A DNA stretch of 64,000 nt from the NCBI RefSeq assembly GCF_004340785.1, contig NZ_SLXS01000001.1, positions 1,116,001 to 1,180,000 of the forward strand, given 5' to 3'. The notes under the pieces were generated by a model. The model saw only the letters and a program-made list of their open reading frames with translations. It did no database searches and had not been told where the DNA came from. The translations under genes and the position numbers were made by a program. This document shows, piece by piece, positions 55,635-62,355 of the stretch (within the stretch, counting starts at the first letter, position 1; each line of letters begins with the position of its first letter). This DNA is from Tumebacillus sp. BK434. Its GTDB lineage: Bacteria > Bacillota > Bacilli > Tumebacillales > Tumebacillaceae.

Positions 55635-56546
55635 TTACTCCGGCTTGATGCCCATAACTTCGATCGCTTTGCGAACCGGGTCGAAGTTCTTGTCGTCGGA
55701 CGGAACGAGGTTGTCGAAGGAGTAGATTTCTTTACCGATCTTTTTACCTTCGTCGGTCTTCATGATCGCGATGAAAGCGTCTGCAACTTTCTTGTTGAAT
55801 GCATCCGAGAAACCGTTGCGGATGGAAACGGTGTCGTTCGGGATCGCTTCGGAGTAAGCGAACGGAGTCAGCTTGGTCATTGCATCCGGAACTTCTTTGG
55901 TGATGACGGTACGAGCGTCTTCGAAGACGGTCGCTACGTCTACGTCACCGCGAACCAGCGCCATCAGCGCTTTGTCGTGGCCGCCTGCGAGAATCGGCTT
56001 CACGTCGGTTTCCGGGTTGATGTTTACACCTTTCAGCATAACTGCCGGGTAGATGTAACCTGCTGCGGAAGCTGCGTCGACGAATGCAATTTTCTTGCCT
56101 TTTACGTCTTCGACCTTGTTGAGGGTGGTGTCGTCAGCACGTTTTACGAACATGGAGCGGTAGGACGGAGAACCGTTACGCTCGGTTTGCAGCAGTACTT
56201 TAACTGCTTTCTTTTGGTCGTGTGCGAATACGTAGTTGATCGGGTTCAGGAAGCCGACGTCAACTTTCTTCGCTGCCATACCTTCAACCAGACCGTTGAA
56301 GTTGGTGGTAACTTGTACTTCTACCGGAATGCCCAGCTCTTTGGAGAGCAGGTCGCCCATCGGCTTTGCTTTTGCAGACAGGTTCTCTGCGTTTTGGGAC
56401 GGAATGAAACCTACGATCAGTTTCTCCGGGTCTTTTTCGGTTTTCGCAGCTTGATCGCCGCCTTTTTCTTTCTCATCGGAACCGCAGCCTACGATGGTTG
56501 CTGCCAAAGCCAAAGTCATACCAACTGCAAAAGTCTTTTTGAACAT
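55635..56546 (-). CDS. PhnD-type phosphate/phosphonate ABC transporter substrate-binding lipoprotein
   Basis: A 303-residue lipoprotein with signal sequence and lipobox TIVGC (Cys near residue 19), followed by a charged DEKEKGGDQ linker and a periplasmic-binding-fold domain of the phosphate/phosphite/phosphonate family (LIVGFIPSQNAENLSAKA, VDVGFLNPINYVF, RSMFVKRADD). No permease or ATPase genes flank it, so the partner transporter is elsewhere or it acts as a lone receptor. The start is the ATG behind GGGGGAAA. The ligand is not determinable. Confidence 0.88.
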   Translation of the reverse strand: MFKKTFAVGMTLALAATIVGCGSDEKEKGGDQAAKTEKDPEKLIVGFIPSQNAENLSAKAKPMGDLLSKELGIPVEVQVTTNFNGLVEGMAAKKVDVGFLNPINYVFAHDQKKAVKVLLQTERNGSPSYRSMFVKRADDTTLNKVEDVKGKKIAFVDAASAAGYIYPAVMLKGVNINPETDVKPILAGGHDKALMALVRGDVDVATVFEDARTVITKEVPDAMTKLTPFAYSEAIPNDTVSIRNGFSDAFNKKVADAFIAIMKTDEGKKIGKEIYSFDNLVPSDDKNFDPVRKAIEVMGIKPE

Positions 56547-56683
56547 TCGTTTTTCCCCCAAATGTGTAAATAGGATCAATAAATGGGCTATTGCCACGAT
56601 TAGTATAGCACAATTGGCCCAAAAAGAAATATCGGTTTTTTGTAGAATTTGTGAGGATTGAACACAATTCGACAACAAAAGGC

Positions 56684-57217
56684 TTACTTTGCTGGCAAAT
56701 TCTTGCGTTCTCGTGAACGCACGCGTTCTTTTACTCTCGCAAGTTCGCTTTCCAGCTCTTGATCGGCAAGCCGCAGATGTTCCAATTGCCTGCTTTTGAT
56801 GCTGTCCAATTCCCCCATCAGCGCGCGCAGCTGGCTTAAGTCGCGCTGTTTGCGGGCGGCGTGGATCTTCTTTTTCACCGCTTCCCCCTGTTTGTGCAGG
56901 ACGTACGCTTGCTTCAGGTTGGCGCGGAAGCTCTGCAGCTTTTTCTCCACGTCCGCTTGAAACACTTTGTCTGTCTGATGCAGCAGTTTGCGCAGCTCAT
57001 AGCTGTTGTCCCGCATCTGGTGGTTGAGATGGCGGATGTTGTGCTCTTTTTGCTTGATCGCGCCCAACTGCCCGCGAAACTTGGTCAACTCAGCCGTCGT
57101 CTGCTCCGCGGCGCCGGGCTTGTCCTGCACACCCCCTGCGGATCCTTCAGGCGTGGCGCTCACCGTCAGCAGCAACAGCCAAAACAGTGCCGTCGTGATG
57201 CGCAGCCACTTCTTCAT
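56684..57217 (-). CDS. Secreted coiled-coil protein, unknown
   Basis: A 177-residue protein with a signal peptide (KKWLRITTALFWLLLLTVSA) and a mature part that is almost wholly charged helix (residues about 40-170, rich in Lys, Arg, Glu, Gln), predicted coiled coil. No domain is recognised. It is 137 bases upstream of the PhnD-type gene in the same direction. Comparable proteins in Bacilli act at the cell wall, but no function is claimed. Confidence 0.6.
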   Translation of the reverse strand: MKKWLRITTALFWLLLLTVSATPEGSAGGVQDKPGAAEQTTAELTKFRGQLGAIKQKEHNIRHLNHQMRDNSYELRKLLHQTDKVFQADVEKKLQSFRANLKQAYVLHKQGEAVKKKIHAARKQRDLSQLRALMGELDSIKSRQLEHLRLADQELESELARVKERVRSRERKNLPAK

Positions 57218-57309
57218 TTGACCATCACCTCTTACAGACTAGTATGGACGAACCAGCGTTTCCCTATGTACCGATGTATAAAAAAAGAGGAGGACTTAGC
57301 GTCCCCCTC

Positions 57310-58254
57310 TCAGGCATCTAAGAATTCGACTTGGCTCAGCCGCGCGTCTTTGCCGGTCAAGCGGCCGATACGCGTCATCTGGACGATGCGCGAAATCATC
57401 GCATCGACCGTTTTTGTGGAATCGTAAAACGTTTTGTAGACGGCCGGCGGTTCATAGTTGGACGTGAACAGGGTCGGCAGTTTGTTTGAGAAGCGGTAGT
57501 TGATGATGCGGAACATCTTGTCGAGCGTAAACTCGTTGGCCCGCTCCTGCGCGAACTCGTCGATCGCCAGCACCGGCACGGTGCAGTATTTTTCCAGCAC
57601 CGCTTCCATGTCCTGCCCTGACGCCGCCATGCCGCGCAGTTTGTCAAAAATCGTGTCGGCGCGGACGAAGATGTTCGGCACCTGGCGATCGTCGAGCATG
57701 TTGCAGACCGCCAGCATCAGGTGCGTTTTGCCGACTCCGGGCGACCCGAAGATGTACAGCCCTTTGAAGGCGGCCGCCGATTCGATCGGGTTGCGGCGGT
57801 GGTCGTAGCCGCTGGCGAATTCCATCGCCGCCGCATACAGCTCCGGATGCTTGCGCGCCTGCTCCTGCGGGAAGTTGTCAAAGCGGTATTCCTTGTCGGC
57901 GAGCGTCTTCTCGGAAAACTCGCGCAAGGACGATGTCTCCCGCATTTCGATATGTTTTAAATAGGGGTTGCAAGGGCCGGTGCGAACGGTCAACTGGTCG
58001 TTGTACAGATCGAGGTAATCATAGAGGCCTTTGGCGTCGCCTTCTTTGCCGCATTTGTCATAGCCCTGACAGTTGCCGCAGATGCGCTCCTGCTTGATCA
58101 GGTCGAGCAAAAGAATCGCCCCGCGCTTGACCGTCTGGTCGTCCACACCAAGCGATCGCAGGTGCGGCAGACGCTCACGGAAATAGTCGGGCGTATAGTC
58201 GACCTGCCCTTTCAGGCGCGCCGCGATGCCCAGCGCCGAACCGATGTGCTCCAT
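57310..58254 (-). CDS. DnaI/DnaC-like helicase-loader ATPase
   Basis: A 314-residue AAA+ protein. The N-domain opens MEHIGSAL, as DnaI does, and has a cysteine cluster (CGNCQGYDKCG, then GPCNPY) that could bind zinc. The ATPase domain has Walker A GSPGVGKTH, Walker B VLAIDEFAQ, and a sensor-like TLFTSNYEPP. In B. subtilis DnaI loads the DnaC helicase and is encoded beside dnaB; here it stands alone, between a secreted protein and pheB. A second-copy or prophage-type DnaC is an alternative. Confidence 0.8.
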   Translation of the reverse strand: MEHIGSALGIAARLKGQVDYTPDYFRERLPHLRSLGVDDQTVKRGAILLLDLIKQERICGNCQGYDKCGKEGDAKGLYDYLDLYNDQLTVRTGPCNPYLKHIEMRETSSLREFSEKTLADKEYRFDNFPQEQARKHPELYAAAMEFASGYDHRRNPIESAAAFKGLYIFGSPGVGKTHLMLAVCNMLDDRQVPNIFVRADTIFDKLRGMAASGQDMEAVLEKYCTVPVLAIDEFAQERANEFTLDKMFRIINYRFSNKLPTLFTSNYEPPAVYKTFYDSTKTVDAMISRIVQMTRIGRLTGKDARLSQVEFLDA

Positions 58255-58350
58255 TGCATACCCTCCCTTCTCTCATTTGCGTACATCATGACGATACCTA
58301 TTAGCGTACCATGAGGCCAAGGTTGTCCTCAAGACACGAAATCTGACAGC

Positions 58351-58797
58351 TTAGGAGTAGCCGACCACTTCCGCCTTGCGGACACCTTGCAGCGCTTCGA
58401 GGCTCTCCAGCAGTTCATCGACCGAGCTGGTCAGATGCTGCACTTCAACGGTCATCGTCAAATGCGCCGCCTGGCTCATCGGGATGCCCTGGTTGATCGT
58501 GATGATGTTGCCGCCGTGCTTGGCGATCGCGTTGAGCACAGCCGACAGGACGCCTTGGCGGTGCTCGAGGATCAGCGACAAGGTGATCAGCCTGCCCTGC
58601 CCTTCTTCTTCGTACAGGAACACAAGATCGCGGTATTTATAAAATGCGGATCGCGACAGTCCGGCCAGATTCACCGCATCGTGCACAGTATTGGCCTCGC
58701 CGCGCGCCAGCATGTCTTTGACATGAACGGTCTTGATCATCGCTTCTGGCATGATGTCTTCTGCGACCAGGTAAAAGCGGCGCCGCTTGGAACTCAA
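58351..58797 (-). CDS. pheB: ACT-domain protein PheB
   Basis: A 148-residue protein with an N-terminal helix-turn-helix-like part (VHDAVNLAGLSRSAFYKYRD) and a C-terminal ACT domain (LSLILEHRQGVLSAVLNAIAKHGGNIITINQGIP). This is the layout of PheB/UPF0735. The role is probably amino-acid-responsive regulation; direct function is not established. I start it at a TTG eight bases behind GGAGG, giving MSSKRRRFYLVAEDIMPEAM; the long frame to 59157 is a shadow of asnB. Confidence 0.85.
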   Translation of the reverse strand: MSSKRRRFYLVAEDIMPEAMIKTVHVKDMLARGEANTVHDAVNLAGLSRSAFYKYRDLVFLYEEEGQGRLITLSLILEHRQGVLSAVLNAIAKHGGNIITINQGIPMSQAAHLTMTVEVQHLTSSVDELLESLEALQGVRKAEVVGYS

Positions 58798-58871
58798 AGT
58801 CGAAACCTCCCCATTGTAGCTTTTATTTCTATTGTATAGAAAGTATGGATTATTTAATAGTATGTCCGCAT

Positions 58872-58905
58872 AAAAAAGAGACCCTCTGTGTGAACAGAGG
58901 GCTCT
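58872..58905 (-). terminator. Terminator after asnB
   Basis: AGAGCCCTCTGT and ACAGAGGGTCTCT pair around TCAC and are followed by TTTTTT on the minus strand, about ten bases past the asnB stop. Confidence 0.92.
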
Positions 58906-58916
58906 GGCGATAACAC

Positions 58917-60842
58917 TTAGTACGCGGCAAGCGGTGCGTTTTGCTCGCGGCGCGTCTTGACGGTCGGCGGCACTTGCGGCGTGATCGTCACCGAGCGCTC
59001 GACGTAGATCTGGTGCCACATCATGAAGACGAGGATCGTCCAAACTTTGCGCGCGTTGTCGCGGACGCCGTTTTTGTGATCTTCGAGCAATTGCATGACG
59101 TACTGTTTGTTGATCAGGTGGTCGATCGGGCTCGCATCGATCAGTTCGCGCGCCCACTGGTAGTGCTCTTTTTTCAGCCAGTGGCGAGTAGGCACCGGGA
59201 AGCCGAGCTTCGGCCGTTCCGCCACCTCTTTCGGCAGAATGTCACGCACCGCTTCGCGCAGCACATATTTGGTCGTGCCGTTCATCGTGCGGTACTGAGC
59301 CGGAATCTTCGCGGCAAACTCGAACACCTCTTTGTCGAGGAACGGAACGCGCAGCTCCAGCGAGTTCGCCATCGTCATCTTGTCCGCTTTCATCAGGATG
59401 TCGCCCGGCAGCCAGGTGTGGAAGTCGATATACTGCATTTTGGTCACATCGTCGTATCGGGCCGCACGGTCATAGTACGGCTGAGTGACGTCGAGATAGC
59501 GGCGCAGGCCCATCTGCTCCGGGTTCAGCCGCACGAATTCCTCTTTCATCTGCTCGCCGAAGATGAACGCATTGCCGACGAAGCGCTCCTGCAACGTCTT
59601 GCCGCCACGCATGAGGAAGGAGCGGCCTTTCATGCCTTCCGGAAACTTTTCGGCCATCGAACCGAGCGTGCGGCGCATCGACATCGGCAGGTAGTCGAAC
59701 ATTTTCAGGGACAACGGTTCGCGATAGATCGTGTAGCCGCCAAACACTTCGTCCGCCCCTTCGCCGGACAGGACCACGGTGATATAGCGGCTCGCCAGCT
59801 CCGCGACGAAATAGAGCGCGATCGCCGACGGGTCGGCCACCGGCTCATCTTGGTGAAACATCAGGCGCGGCAGCACGTCGAGGTATTCCTTGGCCGTGAT
59901 GATCGTGTCGCGGTGCTCGGTGCCGAGAATGTTCGCCGTCTCGCGGGCATAGGCGATCTCCGACTGGCCGCCTGCGCCTTCAAAGCCGACGGTGAACGTC
60001 TTGACCTGCTCCAGCTCTTTGAGCAGCGAGACGATCGTCGAAGAGTCGACGCCGGAGGAGAGGAACGCGCCACGCGGCACTTCGGAGTTCATATGTGCTT
60101 TGACCGAGTTGCGGAGGATCTCCTGTGTGCCTTCGATGTAATAGGACAGCGGGCGGTCTTCCGGCTCGAACTTGAGGTCCCAGTAGCGGGTGATCTCTTT
60201 GATCTTGCCGCCTTTGATCACCATGTAGTGCGCGGCCGGCAACTTGTGGATGCCTTTGAACATCGTCAGCGGGTCGGGTGCGTACTGGAAGGTCAGATAG
60301 TTCCAGAACGACTCCGGGTTGACTTCGCGGGCGACGCCCGGCGCTTCGAGCAGGGACTTGATCTCCGAACCCCAGACGATGCTCTCGTCCGTCTCGGTGT
60401 AGTAGCACGGCTTGATCCCGAAATGGTCACGGGCGACCAGCACCAGATCGTTGCGCGTGTCGACGATGGCAAAGGCAAACATGCCGCGCAGCTCTTTCAC
60501 GCAGTCCGGGCCCTTTTCTTCATAGAGATGGACGATAACTTCGGTGTCCGCTTCGGTCTGGAACTTGTGACCGCGTTCGATCAGCCCTTTGCGCAGCTCC
60601 TTGTAGTTGTAGATCTCGCCGTTAAAGGAGATCCAGACGGTGCCGTCCTCGTTGGGCATCGGCTGATGTCCGCCTTCCAGGTCGATGATCGACAAGCGGC
60701 GGAACCCAAGCCCGACCGGCCCTTCAAAATGCATGCCCGCATCGTCCGGGCCGCGGTGTACGATCTGCGCGTGCATGCGCTCCAACACATTTTGGTCAAC
60801 CGGCTGCCCGGTTTTGTTGTACATTCCCACGATGCCACACAT
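58917..60842 (-). CDS. asnB: Asparagine synthetase (glutamine-hydrolysing)
   Basis: A 641-residue enzyme. Cys2 (MCGIVG) is the glutaminase nucleophile, and NPN-type glutaminase features follow (RGPDDAGMH, SFNGEIYNYKELR). The synthetase domain has the PP-loop FLSSGVDSS near residue 260 and the EGADEVFGGY motif. It makes asparagine from aspartate, glutamine and ATP. Length matches AsnB/AsnH types of Bacilli. A role in amidating cell-wall diaminopimelate, shown for some paralogues, cannot be excluded. Monocistronic. Confidence 0.95.
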   Translation of the reverse strand: MCGIVGMYNKTGQPVDQNVLERMHAQIVHRGPDDAGMHFEGPVGLGFRRLSIIDLEGGHQPMPNEDGTVWISFNGEIYNYKELRKGLIERGHKFQTEADTEVIVHLYEEKGPDCVKELRGMFAFAIVDTRNDLVLVARDHFGIKPCYYTETDESIVWGSEIKSLLEAPGVAREVNPESFWNYLTFQYAPDPLTMFKGIHKLPAAHYMVIKGGKIKEITRYWDLKFEPEDRPLSYYIEGTQEILRNSVKAHMNSEVPRGAFLSSGVDSSTIVSLLKELEQVKTFTVGFEGAGGQSEIAYARETANILGTEHRDTIITAKEYLDVLPRLMFHQDEPVADPSAIALYFVAELASRYITVVLSGEGADEVFGGYTIYREPLSLKMFDYLPMSMRRTLGSMAEKFPEGMKGRSFLMRGGKTLQERFVGNAFIFGEQMKEEFVRLNPEQMGLRRYLDVTQPYYDRAARYDDVTKMQYIDFHTWLPGDILMKADKMTMANSLELRVPFLDKEVFEFAAKIPAQYRTMNGTTKYVLREAVRDILPKEVAERPKLGFPVPTRHWLKKEHYQWARELIDASPIDHLINKQYVMQLLEDHKNGVRDNARKVWTILVFMMWHQIYVERSVTITPQVPPTVKTRREQNAPLAAY

Positions 60843-60939
60843 CTATGTAAAACCTCGCTTTCTTTATCGAAGACGATCAAATCGTTTGTTTTCGTAGACA
60901 AGCAGAACTATTAAAGTGTAGTCTCTTTCATTCTGCTCG

Positions 60940-61458
60940 TCAACGCGAAGAACTAGCCAGATTTTGTTTGATTTCTGCCGTGATCGACCGAATCGAGCGG
61001 CCAGTCGTGTCCACCGTCCAATTCGCAAAATCATACAGTCCGGCCCGGGCCGCGAGCAGCTCTTCCACGCGGGCGCGCAGCGGGCGTTCCCCCTGCAGGA
61101 GCGGTCGGTTCGCATCCTGCTCGACGCGGCGCACGATCTCATCGAGCGAAGCGGTCAGGTGGACGACCATGCCGCTGGCTTTCATCAGTTCGCGGTTCGC
61201 AGCCGACAGCACCGCTCCCCCGCCCGTCGTGATCACCGCCGGGTCGCGCCGGGAGAGTTCGGAGAGCATGTCGTGTTCGAGCTTGCGAAAATGCGCCTCC
61301 CCCTGCTCGGCAAACAGCTCGGCGATCGGCAGACCTTGGGCCTGTGCGATCTCCGCGTCGGTGTCGTACAAATCAGCGCCCAGCTCTTCGGCGAGGGCAT
61401 GCCCGATGGTGGTCTTGCCCGTGCCCATAAATCCGATCAAATAGAGTCGCCTCTCCAT
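60940..61458 (-). CDS. aroK: Shikimate kinase
   Basis: A 172-residue P-loop kinase that phosphorylates shikimate. Walker A GFMGTGKTT is at the N-terminus. The shikimate-binding DTDAEI, FRKLE and ITTGGGAVLS segments and the RPLLQGE lid motif follow. The start at 61458 follows AAGGGGCGA; the upstream extension to 61569 lacks a ribosome site. It lies 97 bases upstream of asnB in the same direction. Confidence 0.95.
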   Translation of the reverse strand: MERRLYLIGFMGTGKTTIGHALAEELGADLYDTDAEIAQAQGLPIAELFAEQGEAHFRKLEHDMLSELSRRDPAVITTGGGAVLSAANRELMKASGMVVHLTASLDEIVRRVEQDANRPLLQGERPLRARVEELLAARAGLYDFANWTVDTTGRSIRSITAEIKQNLASSSR

Positions 61459-61642
61459 AGTATTCGCCCCTTGTCGCTTTCTTTTGGACTCATCATAATA
61501 TGACGCACGAAAACGGGCAACCGTCACAGACTCTTCGAAATAAGACACGTGCTTCGTAATAATTTCCATGCGGGGATGTGATACAATAAAGATCGAATTC
61601 GTATATTTATGATCTCAATACACATCGAAGGAGTTATGCGCC

Positions 61643-61840
61643 ATGTGGGATAGCTTTTTGTACTGGATGGGCGAAGCGACGCTTTGGGACTGGATCTGGC
61701 ATATTGTCGCAGTTGTCGTCACTCTTTATCTGAGCGTGCCGGGTCTGTGGTGGCCGTATGTAGAAAAATATATGCAGAAGAAAAAAGAACGCGAAGCTGC
61801 TCTCAAGCAAGCACAGGCTGAACTTCCGAAGAGCAAGTAA
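61643..61840 (+). CDS. Small Trp-rich membrane protein, unknown
   Basis: A 65-residue protein with a tryptophan-rich N-terminus (MWDSFLYWMGEATLWDWIWH), one membrane helix (about 20-40), and a charged C-terminal helix (KKKEREAALKQAQAEL). GAAGGAG lies nine bases before the ATG, and an extended -10 (TGATACAAT) is about 60 bases upstream. A terminator follows. I do not recognise it, but the signals support a real gene. Confidence 0.7.
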   Translation: MWDSFLYWMGEATLWDWIWHIVAVVVTLYLSVPGLWWPYVEKYMQKKKEREAALKQAQAELPKSK

Positions 61841-61852
61841 CGCACATTGAAC

Positions 61853-61884
61853 CGCTCCGGTGTGACATCGGGGCGCTTTTTCTG
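61853..61884 (+). terminator. Terminator after the small membrane protein
   Basis: GCTCCG and CGGGGC pair with one wobble, followed by TTTTTC, about 12 bases past the stop. Confidence 0.65.
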
Positions 61885-61961
61885 TCGAAAGAAAATGGGA
61901 GAGCCGGGGTCTCGCTTTGCATATACTGCATTAGGTCAGTTCAAAAAGCGGGGGATGGATC

Positions 61962-62150
61962 ATGACGAGCAGCATGCTCGCGGTGCAAATCGAAGGTTTA
62001 CGATCGGAGATGATCAAGGTCGCCGAACGCCAAGGCAGCCTCGTCGACCCCCAAGTGGTCGAGATCAGCCAGCAGCTCGATCGTTTGATCATGCTGATGC
62101 AGCAACATAAAACGTTCACAGCCAGCCGACTGCACAAGCGTCCGAAGTGA
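61962..62150 (+). CDS. Spo0E-like sporulation phosphatase
   Basis: A 62-residue protein with the two-helix Spo0E signature: LRSEMIKVAERQG, a loop with Asp-Pro, then the VEISQQLDRLI motif whose SQxLD core is diagnostic. Such proteins dephosphorylate Spo0A-P and delay sporulation. The start ATG (MTSSML) has a GGGGGATGG stretch before it. The stop codon falls in the loop of the following terminator. Confidence 0.88.
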   Translation: MTSSMLAVQIEGLRSEMIKVAERQGSLVDPQVVEISQQLDRLIMLMQQHKTFTASRLHKRPK

Positions 62151-62167
62151 GGGCGCTTTTTGTTTTT
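62136..62167 (+). terminator. Terminator overlapping the Spo0E-like stop codon
   Basis: AAGCGTCC and GGGCGCTT pair with one wobble around GAAGTGA, which holds the stop, and are followed by TTTGTTTTT. Confidence 0.8.
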
Positions 62168-62277
62168 AGAAAAATAGCACGAAAAACAAAGGTGCGTTAA
62201 CGCTTTATTGAGAAGTCATAAAAGATCAGTTTTGATTTATAATTAATATCATCTGCGATGTAATTAAATTCCATCAT

Positions 62278-62306
62278 TTACATAGATGATTTCATAGTGG
62301 TATTAT
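62278..62306 (+). promoter_or_regulatory. Candidate promoter of the M4 protease gene
   Basis: TTACAT at 62278-62283 and TATTAT at 62301-62306 are 17 bases apart. They lie in an AT-rich 200-base stretch unlike the surrounding GC-rich DNA, and the ATG is 50 bases downstream of the -10. Confidence 0.55.
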
Positions 62307-62355
62307 ATGGGTAGAAGGTCAAGATAAATTTAAATTAAGAGAGGGATATAGATCC

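Noticed and set aside
58941-60914. 657-codon plus-strand open frame across asnB
   Set aside because: Entirely antisense to asnB and without domain motifs or a ribosome binding site.
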